Below the pieces are notes generated by a model. The model saw only the letters and a program-made list of their open reading frames with translations, was not told the origin of the DNA and made no database searches. DNA of 64,000 nucleotides from the NCBI GenBank assembly GCA_025602905.1, contig JAHLKI010000020.1, positions 186,001-250,000 on the forward strand. The letters are read 5' to 3'. Positions 12,701 to 27,850 of this stretch are shown in pieces (position 1 is the first letter of the stretch; every line of letters starts with the position of its first letter). The stretch is from Phlyctochytrium arcticum (Eukaryota; Chytridiomycota; Chytridiomycetes; Chytridiales; Chytridiaceae). The translations under genes and the position numbers were made by a program.

Positions 12701-14132
12701 TGACCACATCCGCAGTGTCTATCGTCTCAAAGTCCCAAACTCGAATATATCCGTCTTCGCCCGCAGTGATAATCTCTCCATCGAGGAGCGTGACAACTTC
12801 AACTTTTCCTTGATGACAGGGCTTTCTACCTTTCCCGGCAATCTCGCATTTAATCATTCCGCCGTCCCAAAGGAGCAAGTTACCCGTATCAGTACTAGAT
12901 AACACCTTCCCATCGGGCAGTTGCACGAAAGTTGAAATGTCGGTGAGCTCCGTCAGCCCAAACTTGCCAATATACCCTTGTAACTTGAGTCCTGTGAATG
13001 TACTCGCCATCCTCCAAAATTTGATGTGACCCATGCCCGCAGTGGTCAACTGTCCGTCCGTTTCGGGTGAAAAGGCAACGTTGTATACATCCTGATGCAG
13101 TATAAGGAATGATAAGTGAGAACCAGGGAAAAGCTGCACGAACCTGGGAAAAAGCCTTGCTGCGCAACACAATCTTTTCCTGTTTCCAATCCCAAATCGT
13201 CAACATGTAGTCGGGATCCATGCCAACACTGGCAAGCTTATCACCCTCGGTGTTGAAGCACACATTCGAAAACCCCTTTTCCGCGCCTTGCCGCAAAACT
13301 CTGTATAGTTGCAAGGAGGGGTACTCGAACATGTAGATGTTGGGTTCGTCATCGAACACTTCGGCGACAGCAATATACTTTCTGCTGGGATGAACCTAAT
13401 ATCGCCGATTAGAGCTCTTCGATAGATGATGTTTCTCGCGATGTACCAACCGCGATAGAACCAATCGCTCCGTCTCGAAGGCCCGCGAGATAATCTTGGT
13501 CCATGGTGCGAAGGTTCAAAAACACCAGGACGTTCCCAACAATTGTTGCGATTATGTGCTCGTTCACATAATGCAAGTTGTTCCTTCGTGTTGACTCAAA
13601 CCCGAAACAATAGCTAGGGTCCTGATTAGCAGCAGATTAGGAGGAGTTGATGTGAAGCGCTTACAATAAATGCAGGCTGTCGAATGGGATCTGTTTCGCA
13701 GACACGCCACTGGCCTTGAATGTTGCCTTGTCGTAGAAGAAGTCGTCACTCAGACCTGGCTTCTCCAAAGTCTTGTCAGATTCTTGTCCTTGATCATCAA
13801 TGTTTTCTCGTGATCTAGCTACCGCCGACCCCACGGCTCCCCGGCTAGGAGCAGCAGTTGGTTCCCCGATGGCTGGTAAATGACTTGTCTGAGGTAAAGG
13901 ATCTCCAACAGGAACCGCTCTCTTGGTGGTTGCGATATCTGTCTCACGCGGATTTGCGGGATGCATGGATGGCCTTCGTCCTGTTGCCCCAGCAGGTACG
14001 ATGGACCCACCGTCCGCAGCTACTTTGGGCGTAGTGGTGCGCGTACCATTATTGGACGCTGTTTACATTTCAGCCTTTGCTATTATTGATACAACTACGG
14101 ATTTACTCACCGCTTCTCGAAGAGTCTGCCAT
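6791..14132 (-). CDS. CFAP44: Cilia- and flagella-associated protein 44 (WD-repeat axonemal protein)
   Basis: Axonemal scaffold which, with CFAP43, tethers dynein in motile flagella. The gene has roughly twenty exons and starts MADSSRS at 14132. The N-terminal half is WD-repeat sequence closely matching animal CFAP44: NIYMFEYPSLQLYRVLR, DYMLTIWDWKQEKIVLRSKA, GHIKFWRMASTFTGLKLQG, DGYIRVWDFETIDTADVV. A strongly acidic linker lies in the second half (about 8220-8330), followed by CPADWDASSFARVLALREER, the conserved start of the C-terminal region. Long coiled coils follow, including KTIDMALRTTETEIQEFQTQ, to the stop at 6791. The estimated length of about 1,900 residues fits the family. A Gly/Ala/Pro-rich stretch near 9100-9300 looks disordered. 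Its presence shows that the organism builds a motile flagellum. CFAP43 is the nearest alternative but fits less well. Confidence 0.93.
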
Positions 14133-14323
14133 GGCGTCGTACACTCCTACAAGTAAAAACACGGTCCAGCGCTAGATTCTGGTCGGAGCGGATTACCCAA
14201 TCGAATACTAATGAACCCCTTTGCAGATAAATTGCGAATTTGGGACTTTGAATCTTGTCATCTTGAATGTGACAAACGACTTGAAACGAGAACGAAGACT
14301 GGAACGAAGCACACATATAGAAT
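14133..14323. promoter_or_regulatory. Bidirectional promoter region CFAP44 / U2SURP
   Basis: 191 bp separate the two divergent start codons. No clear TATA box is seen on either side. A flagellar gene and a general splicing gene share this short spacer, so either it is a compact bidirectional promoter or control elements lie inside the genes. Confidence 0.45.
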
Positions 14324-17199
<2,876 letters not shown>

Positions 17200-17650
17200 T
17201 CACATTATACATTGCGGAACCGGCGGAAACTTCAACCTTGTAGTGTATCACAACAATGTAGCAAGAACATGTCAAAAATTGTAGAGGAGGGAATGATGCC
17301 AGAACCAAGTAGAAATATAGAAGATCTTATGGGAAATGCAAGTAAAAGGAAAAAGTAAACTTGTAAAGAAGTCAAGATTTTACCGTTTCCAGGCTCATGG
17401 ATTTGACACTCCATTACGTGTGCGAATGACACTTTTGTTGCTGGGCTCACGCAGCTTTTGATTTTGACATCGTACCTGCCAATCACCAGTCCTTCTGATC
17501 ATTTGTACATATGCGCATGTGGAAAACCCTGTAGACTTTATTCTACCTTTGGCATTCTCTATCCGTTCAAGCGCCTGGTAACCTCTCGGCAAAATCTATC
17601 TAGCCTTCGGTAGTCATCTTGAGGATTTGGCAACAGGTTTAAAAGTTTTC
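17200..17650. other. Intergenic spacer U2SURP / ABC transporter
   Basis: About 450 bp between two co-directional genes. It holds the 3' UTR of U2SURP and the promoter of the transporter gene. No coding potential or structured element stands out. Confidence 0.4.
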
Positions 17651-20600
17651 ATGGACCTAAACTCAGTGGTGTTTATGACCGGCCGCTCTTCGTCCTTGAT
17701 ATTATCAGGGCTGCACGTTCTGTCGCCGCTGGGCCTTCATATCTTGCTTCCGGTGGTTCTCTGCACTTTCGGAATCCTCACATATTTTCATCGGAAATAC
17801 TCGAAACGTGCAATCGGCGGGCGGGAAGGTGGATCTAGGAGTGGGAGCGTGGAGTGGTCTTTTGGGCGATTTCTGGGGCGAACATCATTCTTTTGGCGCA
17901 GACGGAGTAGACGAGGTTATCAAGATTTTCATAGCTCGGCGCGCGGAAATGCAAACTTGTATCCTGATGAGGCAGATGCTGAAAGCGACCGGCTTCTCGA
18001 CGGTGATTGTGAGTATTTCCTCTGAGTCTAGCGTCATTTACCCCTGAAATTGATTTGTTTCCGATTAGTACCAAACAATCTTGATCCTGATGACTTGGTG
18101 ACTGAAGGGGACGTTGGGCAGGATGAGAGCGTGGAGGAGTCCGTTGCGGATATTGCCGCCACATCTGGAACTATCCATGAGACTCTTGCTCCTGTTTACA
18201 TGCGCTACCTGTCCCCAGCTTGTAAACGGGCTATCAACGTCATGTACTCGCTGGTGATCGTCATCCTGCTAGCTCACACGTTTGAGATTTTTTGGTTGGC
18301 AGGAAGATATTTGCCGAATAGCAGCAAGATGCCCCCCTTTGACACAGAAAAACCATCTATAACATATGTTGCTTTGTATACAACCATGTTGGTGCCTTGG
18401 ATTTTTCACTATTGGGACATGTTGAGAGACGGGAAAGATCGAGGTGGAGTACCCCGAAATGCGTTGGCGTATCAAGCTGGACCACCTTCGACCCGTATCA
18501 AGGCGTTCTGGATTATCGCCCTACTACTGTACTCGATTGAACTTGCTCATGATCTGGTATTTATGAAGCACACCGCTGCAGTCCCAGCCGATAGCGCATA
18601 CACGTTCTCCACCGGATTTATTATTAGTCTAGCCGTGCGGCTGACTATTACCGTAGCGCTTCTGGTAACAAGTATAGCAGTCGACGTACATGTTCAGCAT
18701 CTGCTGTCACGCGATCCTCATATGAGGGATACCGAAAGTGGGAGGCCTACATCTGCTACACCAATCCCGGATCTTTACAAACCCCCCACCAGCTTTGGAG
18801 AGTTTGGTACACATTTCCATAAGCTATTACCGTTTATGTGGCCACGGGGAAAACACTCATTGCGCCTAAAGCTAATGATTATCGGATGCTTTATTTTGCT
18901 CGTGCTAGGAAGAGTAGTCAATCTTCTTGTTCCTCTTCAATACAAGGAGGTGGTGGAAGCACTAGGCGGTGCTATGGGATTTGGATTCCGCAAAGGCGAT
19001 GTCCACCTTGAAGTGGCTCCGGAAAAAGTTCCTTATGGCAGTATTTTGGTTTTCGTATTGCTCCGCTTTTTATCGGGCGGAGTTGGATTGTTGAGTACTC
19101 TTCAATCATACCTTTGGATTCCAGTCGGACAGGTAAAGTAGTTGCCCTACCACAGGTCTTCTCTTTGCCCCTTCTAAGTCTGTTGAAACAGTATACGACG
19201 CGTGAAATATCAGTGAAGATGTTTGAACATCTGCACAAGTGAGCACAGGAAAATGCTTTGCATTGGGACCTCCACTTACACCGTCACAGCTTGTCCTTGC
19301 GATTCCACCTAAATAGGAAAACTGGCGAAATCTTACGGGTTCAAGGTAAAGTCCGGTTCTGTTCACTTTTTTTCCCATGTGATTGACAGGATATAAGATC
19401 GCGGAGTTGCCAGCATCGTTTCTCTGTTCTCAGCCATCCTTTTCAACATTATTCCGACATTAGCAGACATTGCAATCGCTTGTTTTTACTTCACAATAGA
19501 GGTAAATATGGATTTTGACGATAGCAACGTAGGTGGCTAAAAAGGAACTCTCAAGTTCGACATGTATTTCGGCTTGATCGTATTTGCAACAATGGGACTT
19601 TACATTTTCAGCACTATTGTGGTTACTGAATGGAGGACAAAATATCGACGAATAGCGAACTTGCTGGATAATGCGATGGAAGCAAAGGCAGTCGATTCCC
19701 TTCTCAATTTTGAGACCGTCAAATATTACAATGCAGAAGACTTTGAAGTTCAACAGTATACGAATGGTAGGATGGCTAGGATTGAGCGCCATTATACAAC
19801 GCTCTAACAAAACATTAGCCGTAAAGGAATATCAGAAAGCCGATTTTGTCTCCAGCTTAAGTCTGTCATTATTGAATATGACGCAGAATGTCATCATCCA
19901 AGTGGGACTGCTGGTTGGATGCATACTTTGCGCCAAAAGAATCGTCTATGACAAGACGATGACGGTTGGAGATTTTGTGCTGTATCTCAGCTACATTACC
20001 CAATTATATGGACCGCTGAATTGGTTCGGGGTCAGTCATTATTTTAAACATTCAGACATTCTCTTTCTAACAGTATTTATTCGTGTGGCAGAATTACTAT
20101 CGAGTGATTCAGGTGCGTTTTTGGAGCAGGTTCCATTCGCGGAAATTTTGTTCTAACCATGGGCAAATAGAAAAATTTCGTGGATATGGAAAAGATGCTC
20201 GATCTTTTCAAAGAACCAATTGAAATTCAGGATACAGAGGACCCTAAACCTCTTGTTGTCAAAGGCGGAGAGGTTGTTTTTGGTAAATATGATCCACGAA
20301 ATGTGTGAGATACTATGCAACCACTGAACCGGCCTGATTTTAGAAAACGTGTCATTCGCTTATGATCCGCGCCGACCTGTCTTGGAAGACGTCTCTTTCA
20401 GGGCTGAAGCTGGATCAACAATTGCACTTGTAGGGCCTTCTGGCTCGGGGAAATCAACGATATTACGATTGTAAGTTTGGGCAACGCTCATGAAAATTGA
20501 TGCACTTATGCCTTTCGATTCAGACTGTTTCGGTTTTACGATATCCACCAAGGAAGCATCCGCATAGATGGGGTCGATATACGAGATGTTCGACAAAAGC

Positions 20601-21856
20601 AACTACGGGGGCAAATTGGTGTGGTCCCGCAGGTTAGCTCGCATTCGTGCATGAACCCGAGGTCGTTCTAATTTCCGTTCGAAGGACACGGTTCTTTTCA
20701 ATGATACCATCAAATACAACCTGATGTACGGTCGCCCTAGCGCAAGTGACCACGAAGTCTTTGTCACGGCGGAGGCTAGTCAAATCCATGATAGGATTTT
20801 AAGTTTCCCGGACGGTATGTGTGAACGATTGCCATTACGCTTGTATCGTAAAAGGGTCTGACAAGTGGTCTTTTTTAAAGGCTACGAGACGAAAGTTGGG
20901 GAAAGGGGGCTTCGACTCAGTGGTGGAGAGAAACAAGTGAGTTTTCATATTGTCGTCAAATCTGGGACAGGATTAAACAGACATGTAATCAGAGGGTGGC
21001 AATTGCGCGAACATTGCTTAAGAATCCGTCCATCATTCTTCTGGATGAAGCGACATCTGCCCTTGACACCAGGTCGGAGGCCGCATTGCAGTCAGCCCTA
21101 TTAACACGCTCGCGTACAACCATTGTGATCGCTCACCGATTGTCAACCATCGTCAATGCGGATCAGATCCTGGTTCTGAAAGACGGCCGTATTTTCGAAC
21201 GGGGGACTCATGAAACGCTCATGCGAATGCGAGATGGAATCTACTATGACATGTGGATGAAGCAACTGAAAGATGAGCAGGGTTTAGGGGGCCTGGCCCA
21301 CTCATCTCTCGATCATTGGCTGACCGAGACATCAAGTGTGGAAGAGATGAAGGAACCGGAAGACGATCAATCTCGTAATGAGTACAGCGAGCCAACACGT
21401 AAAGTTGTGTTTGAAGGGCTGGATCCCCAAATCATTCGCGATATCAACCACAATCGCATACATCTGGAGGTTCCCGGGGGGGATGATGGCGTAGCGACAG
21501 ATGGGGCCCGCACCCCATCAACATCTGCCGACGCGACCGAAACTATTCCAACCACGATTCCAGGAGCTGTAACGGACTTTACTCCAGACTTGTCACCAGA
21601 TACGGTACATGTTCCGCAACAGCATAGCGAACCTCCGGCCAGGAATCACAATCACAATACGTCTTTCCACCCTCGAGTTGTGGAAATAGATACAGTGGCC
21701 ACACAGATTGAGGGAAACGGGACTGGGGATTTACTGCGTAATGGAGTATCCCATGAAGAGAATTCAACCCCGAGCCGCAACTCTGTTGCTTCGCAAGAGT
21801 CTGCCAGCGCAGGCTCCAAAGGGAAAAAAAAGAAGAAGAAGGGAAAAAAGAAGTAG
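17651..21856 (+). CDS. ABCB6/HMT1-type ABC half transporter
   Basis: ATP-driven exporter of the ABCB6/HMT1 (heavy metal tolerance) group, usually in vacuolar, endosomal or mitochondrial outer membranes. It starts [16 protein letters not shown]. An N-terminal block of about five extra helices precedes the core six-helix ABC membrane domain; the extra block is typical of HMT1/ABCB6 and absent from ATM1. The membrane domain carries [16 protein letters not shown], a hallmark of this group. The nucleotide-binding domain is split by short introns but complete: Walker [11 protein letters not shown]-loop QIGVVPQ, signature LSGGEKQ, Walker [15 protein letters not shown]-loop IAHRLST. The C-terminus is long, Thr/Pro-rich and ends in a Lys-rich tail ([12 protein letters not shown]). 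Transport of metal-thiol conjugates or porphyrins is known for relatives; the substrate here is inferred only. Confidence 0.9.
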
Positions 21857-21984
21857 TTGCTAACGCGGGTCAGCCCATTTATCGCAAACTTAGAATAGCT
21901 TCTCTGTAACATATTGTGCATATAACATCTGTCTGATGGCCTTTGAACGCGTTATCAATGTCCTCAAAATGTTCAAACTTTTGA

Positions 21985-21990
21985 AATAAA
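21985..21990 (+). terminator. AATAAA polyadenylation-type signal
   Basis: An AATAAA hexamer about 130 nt past the ABC transporter stop and only 17 nt before the GTF3C3 start codon. It fits a very tight tail-to-head arrangement. Hexamer match only. Confidence 0.35.
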
Positions 21991-22006
21991 TAAACGACCA
22001 GGCGAC

Positions 22007-25000
22007 ATGGAGAGCGAAACACAAGATCATTTGTTGAGCTCATTGGATGTACCTGCCCACTTTATCAATCCACTTCCGCCTACACCTTTCCAGAGCAATG
22101 CTTCCTCACTTCTACCCCCAGAAGATGACGATTCAGCAATCGAAGACTTTTCCCATTTTTTCTCTGATGATGCCATAGGAAGTGATGAAGAAATTGAGTC
22201 CGCGCCTGAAGAGCTTCTCGAAAGAAACGATCAACAAGCGGAGGGTGATGATGTGGATCAAATTCCCGAAGATGTGGGGTAATACTTTTGCAGATAATTC
22301 GTTACTAGACCCCAAGAGTGTGCTAAGGCAGTATGCAGGCTTCAAATGGATCAGGCAACTCAGGATGTTGGCATATCCGTGGAAGACCACTCACAACTTC
22401 TCTGGGAGGAAGATGAAGATGCGATGAGGGAGATTCAAGAGACTGTTGGTGACTTTGATGATGATTGGGGAGGAAACAACACAAATCAGAAAAAGAAGAA
22501 GAGAAGAGGCAAGGTGGGCCACAAAGATCAGTCTGAAATGCCCATCCATTTAAGCGGAACTCTGCTCTCGTTAGGGCAAACGAAAGGTTAGAACAGAATT
22601 GACTGATGCTCAGTCGGATATTGTGGGGAAAGCAAATGTGGCATATACCTTGGGTGATTATGCAGAGGCCGTAAAACTTCTGCATGAAGTCATCAAAGAA
22701 GCTCCGAATGCGTATCAAGCCTGGGTGACACTTGCTATGGTGCACGATGAACTGGGAGATACACTCACAGCCATGCGAACGTATATGATGGCGGCTCATT
22801 TATCCCCGAAGGATGGAGATCTATGGCGGAGGTTGGGCGTGATGTCAAAGTAGGTACGACAATGGTAGGGTGACGAATTGCATTTTTTGCTGAGACCTCG
22901 ATAGAAAATTCGGACACAATGAACAAGCTCTTTACTGCCTGACAAACGCCATTCGAGTAGATCCATCAGATATTGACGCTCTATGGGATCGTTCTGTTAT
23001 ATATCTGGACCGTCGGATGATGCAAAAGGTTTTACAAAAGCCTTCCATTTTTATCCAATACGCATATTGACATGTTTGGATAGGCCATCGATGACTTGAA
23101 GGCAATTTTGCGTATTGTGCCGCACAACATGCCGGTGGTGAAACAACTCTGCAAAATCTACGTAGGATTAAATGATATTACAAAAGCAACGGTTCTTTTC
23201 GAGAATGCCTTGGAGGAGGACTCAAAGAACCCACTGCAAACTTCGGCGTATCAGCCTGAGGAAGGCGAATCTGATGTAGACGATGACGAGGAGACTGAGG
23301 AAAATTTGGACTCCAACACCGCACCTCCAACTCGAATGGGGTACGAGGAGCTAAATATGTTGGCTGAATTGTACATTGAAGCAACGGAATTCGAAAAAGC
23401 GCTCATTGCTATCAAGCAAGGGGCGAGGCGAATTCAAGGACGAACATCGGAAACGTACTGGGACTCGTATGACGATGATCGGGAGTACACTTCGGAAACC
23501 GCCAACGAGGGAACGGAGCTTCCATTAGAGTTACATGTCAAGATGGGAATTTGCCGTCTATGGTTAGGTCAGGCAGATATGGCTAAGGTAACAATCAGCA
23601 TCACTTCAGAACGTAGATTTTTGGTTCACCGTCTTGCTAGGAGCATTTCGTAGCTCTCTACGCGACACCAATTGCGGAATCCTCAGAGCTTTACTTTGAT
23701 GTTGCCGACGCCTACGTGGGAAAAAGAATGTTTACGAGCGCATTGTCCATTTACGAGACCCTGCGTCTGACTCCGGAAGTACGTCAGGGAGACTGAGCTT
23801 AGTTGGCAACTTGCTGAGTTTTAACGAATCAATTCAGACGGATATACCTACCACCTGGAGTAAAATGGCGTTCTGCTACCACCAGATGGGAAACCTGGAG
23901 ATTGCCGCACATATGTACTCCGATGGTAAAGTCATTGAATGATTTTAAGTAATATCTGGTAATTGCTAAAAGTACCTCCAAAAGTTATTGAAGCTGCCCC
24001 ACAAGACGTTGACTCGAAGATTGCTCTCGCACAAGTGTATGAGGAGCTTGGGGAAGAGGATCGAGCTGCAGAGTTAACTGCGCAAGGTAAGTTATACCAA
24101 CTCTTGGAGCTTTCTGTAGTCTAATTGGGTAAACTGCATAGTTGACGCCCACTCTCGTGAACTACTGGAGCAGGAGTTGGTAGAGGAGTCTACCGCTGGC
24201 GAGGCAGGTGGGGGCAACTCTATGGCGTTCATTCGCGATGCTGTCAAGGAAAAAAGGAAACCCAAAGATCGAGCGCTGGCAGAGGCCGCTGCATTGCAGC
24301 GTTCGAAGGAAACTAGAGTCGCGTACGCGAAAATTGTACAATTATTTCCAAAAGTGAACGATCGGGTTACAAGGGTAATCAACTTCTCTCAAGCCAATTT
24401 CGTCCTCCCGCTTATTCATCCTGATTGTAGGCCGATCTTTTGCGAACTGCCAGAGTTCTCGTAATGCGTTTTCAGGGGACCCGAGCATTCTATCCAGTAA
24501 GAGCTGTTATCACGATCCCGGTCATTCGCGCTCAGTCCATGGGTACAGTCTGATAGGGGCAAGGTATTCACAAGTCTGAACAACCGCTTAAAAATCCGAA
24601 CTGGCCAAGAAGGTGAAGGTACCCTATCGCTGCAGAGGTGCAACCGCATGGTGCCAACCATTTACGCGCTTAACAGGGTTCTCGACGGAAAGCTCATCGC
24701 ACCTCGATACGCCGGCCCCAAAATCTGATGATTTCCAAGGCTTGACGTTCCATGAATGGTATGAAGTATTTATTAAGGTAGGATCTGTTTTTATCGGATA
24801 TTGCTTCGCGTCGATGTACCTTAACCCCGATTTAGTATGCATATTCTGCTGTAATCGATGGCAAGGAACAAGACGCACAAGCCGCTCTGAAGTCTGCATT
24901 TGAAGCAAACGTCTTCTTCCACGATGAGCAAAAGAAGATTGCTCTTCGCCTTCACATGATCTGTAAGTGGCCAAAAGCTATACTGACAGATTTGATGGTG

Positions 25001-25952
25001 GTTTCTGACATAGTGCTCTCAGGTGTTGCCATTTATGCGGGAAATGCCGCACGCGTTACAGAAATGTGTCGATGGTTCTGCCAATATAAAACATTCACAA
25101 ATGACGCCTACCGACTCTATTCGGCCATGCAAACCGGGTAATGTTCCAGTCTCGTCCGCTTGTCCAGACCTGGTATTGAATTTTTTGAGATAACAGAAGT
25201 TCCGAAGCAGTTTCCTGCTATGCCATGAGTAGCAGTGTCAAATACTTCGTACGGCAACTTAAGCACATGAGCAAAATGCATTTGGAACATCCAGATCGCT
25301 CCGAATACCAGAACATGGTGCTACTTACTACATATGGTCACATATTGCAAGCGGGGCGTTCATACTTGGCAGCAATTGGTATTTTTCTCTGAACCAAATA
25401 TGCGTGATGCTAACTAACATGACAACTGCAGGCGTTTACACGCAGGCATTTCAGTACGTCCCGGATGACCCAATGATAAATCTTTCACTTGGAATTGCAC
25501 ATCTTCATCGGGCCATGCAGCGAAAAAGCGATAACCGACATCAGCACGTCATTTATGGATTTACCTTCGTGATGCGCTATTATGAACTGGTAGGAGGCGA
25601 TGAGGGGGTAGAGCGCGGCAAAGGGGATGCAGCCTTCAACGTAGCCCGAGCCTTCCATCAAATTGGTGAGTCCGTTCACAAGGTAGCGGTTCCGGGGCGT
25701 TGCTAACTGTCAATAGGGTTGACTTATCTCGCGATCCCATATTATGAAAAAGTACTGAAGATTTCTGAGAGATTGGCCCCGACTTCCGATGTCAATGAAT
25801 CAAATCCTATATCGGGGACAACGGCCCTGCCCTCCCAAACCCCGTTCGAAGACCTGAAAAGTGAAGCGGCGTACAATCTCTCCATGATATATATTGCGAA
25901 TGGATCCACAGAACTAGCCGAGCGGCTTCTCCGCAAATATTGCACGGTCTAA
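22007..25952 (+). CDS. GTF3C3: TFIIIC TPR subunit (GTF3C3 / TFC4 / sfc4)
   Basis: Subunit of RNA polymerase III factor TFIIIC, which binds box A of tRNA genes and recruits TFIIIB. The N-terminus (MESETQDHLLSSLDVPAHF) is acidic, with LLWEEDEDAMREIQETVGDF and a KKKKRRGK basic patch. TPR repeats follow, with about a dozen exons: KANVAYTLGDYAEAVKLLHE, AWVTLAMVHDELGDTLTAMR, HNEQALYCLTNAIRVDPSDI. A long acidic insertion (DVDDDEETEENLDS) lies between TPR blocks. A second TPR array comes after NVARAFHQIG. The end, AYNLSMIYIANGSTELAERL then LRKYC, matches the conserved family C-terminus. Size and layout agree with the family. Introns split several TPR units. Confidence 0.88.
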
Positions 25953-26208
25953 TGGGAGGGTGGGTAATTTATGATGTCAGCCATTTTATTTGGTACGAGA
26001 TATGTGGCTCCTTCAAGGTGTGGTGTAGCATGGTGTCATGATGTATCTATTTTTGCAATAGTCAATGCAGAAATATAGAGATGAACGTAAAATGATGCTC
26101 GGACGTCAAGGATGAACTATGGATCCGAGGGTGACGATTTCCAGGGATGGTTGCTTATTCTTGCCGCTTCTTGAATGGCCACCCTATGAACGCCTATTAG
26201 AACAAAAT

Positions 26209-26807
26209 TTACGTGGGAGCGTCAATGATCTTACATTCTGGAATAGGTTCAATCCATTCTCGACCCTCTTTGGCCAACTGTTCTTGCCACTGTTTTTTGA
26301 ACTCGGGATCCTGGAATAAAGTAACTTAGATCGCTCCTTTGGTGCATCCAGGCCAGCACAAGGTTCTTACATTGAAATCACGCGCCCATAACATAGAAGG
26401 TATCCAGCGATCCGGGTATCGATGACGACGCTGTTTAGAAGGAAAGCTCGTTGTCAGAGACAAAGTAATATCGGTAGCGAAGTGAAACTAAACTACACCG
26501 GCCGTTGCCGAGTCCAGCTGTACGTTCTGGCCCATTTTTCGACAGCAAAACATACCTCTTGGTTTGCAGAAAAGTTCCAGGCGACAGCTGTAAGTCCCAC
26601 AACAATTCCTGCTGTTACCACCGAGTTTCTCAGGCCGTGTTTTGGTTGAGGCCACCATCCACCTGAATCGCAACTCCAATTTAATCAGACCGTCCTGGCG
26701 AAGAGATCTTGCGTCCTTGTGGGTGCCAAGAGTACCCCATTAAATCATTACTCACCGTAGTAAGACCACACCCACTGGGGATAAGGATACTTGCTGCCTC
26801 CACCCAT
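26209..26807 (-). CDS. Small single-helix protein, about 105 residues, four exons
   Basis: Found by joining exons; each is too short to appear as a long open frame. Exon 1 (26807-26756) encodes MGGGSKYPYPQWVWSYY. Exon 2 starts at 26662 and gives GGWWPQPKHGLRNSVV, then a membrane helix TAGIVVGLTAVAWNFSANQE. Exon 3 gives RRHRYPDRWIPSMLWARDFN. Exon 4 gives DPEFKKQWQEQLAKEGREWI and ends IPECKIIDAPT. All three introns have GT..AG ends and the joins keep the frame. The YPYPxxVW start, GGWW, one helix followed by a basic stretch, and IPSMxWA resemble a small conserved fungal mitochondrial protein, possibly a supernumerary inner-membrane subunit. I cannot name it. It converges with GTF3C3 and is divergent from the GCR1_C gene. 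Confidence 0.75.
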
Positions 26808-26971
26808 GTTGAGACTTTAGGTTGTCAAAATGTGAAAGCTGAACGACCAACACAATCGCCGAGTCGGCGACGACCCATGGAGGTGGCTTCGCACGATGGC
26901 ACAGTCATCCGGGTCGGACTGACGGTCACTGTCAGGACCCTCCCGGACCTCAGCTAAGTTGAGCGGTGGAG
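26808..26971. promoter_or_regulatory. Divergent spacer, small-helix protein / GCR1_C protein
   Basis: 164 bp between the two start codons. The plus-strand half is GC-rich. No TATA box is evident. Confidence 0.35.
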
Positions 26972-27850
26972 ATGAAGCATTTCCAGCCCGTCTTTGAAAA
27001 CGAGATGTCCGCCACGTCCGCAGCCGATCTCGAGGCATCGACGGCCGTCGCGACGGATCCCGTCAAATCTTCCCTGCAGCAAATAACCCCTGATCTCATC
27101 AAATCCCTCGAAACCCAGAACACTCAAATAGCGGGAGAGATGGCCGCCCTCAGAGCCGAACAAGAAGCCACTCTCGACGCCGTGAACAACCTGCGTTTGC
27201 AGACTGCCGCGTTGCCCCAATTGGCAGAGAATCTGAGCAACCTGGTGAAGATGATGGGCGCGATTGTTGGTGCAGTGGCAGGATCTCCGGAAGTTCAGAC
27301 TTCTATCCAAGCCTTGATGAGGAGAGCGACATTGCCGGCCATCCCGGCCTTACTCCCGGCCGATCACTCCCTAACGTCACCGTCACTCCCAACGCTCTCA
27401 CCGCCAGGCACTGTTGTGGGCCAAGATGACAATAGCAGCAGCATCCCCGGTGCGACGGGAGTGATAGCGGAGCCATGCCCGACTGAGGATCTGCCCGTCC
27501 GCGCTCCTAGTACGGCCAGGCGGCCGATGTCTAATGTCGCAAATCTCATGCCCCGCAGCACGAAAACCGTTGCCGGTTACTGGGCAGAATATGAGTTGGG
27601 CGCTCATGGCAATGAGCCATTAAAGGATATCGAGAAGCGGGAGGGGAGGAGATGGAGATGCAGCCCTGCTGATAGCAAAAAGTGGAGTCGTCGTAAGACA
27701 TTTTACGACGCAATCAAAAAGCGCGTGGAAGTTGGTGATGGAGTTACGGGTGCTCAGGTCGCAGACATGTTGGATCTGGTCATGTACAGAGAAACATGGG
27801 GCCTAGAAAATATGCGGACCAGACTTAGGAAAGGTACCTTTGTTATATGA
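26972..27850 (+). CDS. GCR1_C DNA-binding domain protein
   Basis: Single-exon protein of about 292 residues. The N-terminal half is a coiled coil (LETQNTQIAGEMAALRAEQE, NNLRLQTAALPQLAENLSNL). A Ser/Pro/Thr-rich linker follows. The C-terminus carries the GCR1_C fold (PF12550 pattern): TVAGYWAEYELGAHGNEPLK, RRWRCSPADSKKWSRRKTFY, DAIKK. In yeast this domain binds DNA in Gcr1, the activator of glycolytic genes. In many fungi it also occurs in Crypton-type tyrosine-recombinase transposons and their relatives. No recombinase gene is seen here, so this could be a host regulator or a domesticated transposon-derived protein. The start is the first ATG; an inner ATG at about 27005 is possible. Confidence 0.72.
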   Translation: MKHFQPVFENEMSATSAADLEASTAVATDPVKSSLQQITPDLIKSLETQNTQIAGEMAALRAEQEATLDAVNNLRLQTAALPQLAENLSNLVKMMGAIVGAVAGSPEVQTSIQALMRRATLPAIPALLPADHSLTSPSLPTLSPPGTVVGQDDNSSSIPGATGVIAEPCPTEDLPVRAPSTARRPMSNVANLMPRSTKTVAGYWAEYELGAHGNEPLKDIEKREGRRWRCSPADSKKWSRRKTFYDAIKKRVEVGDGVTGAQVADMLDLVMYRETWGLENMRTRLRKGTFVI

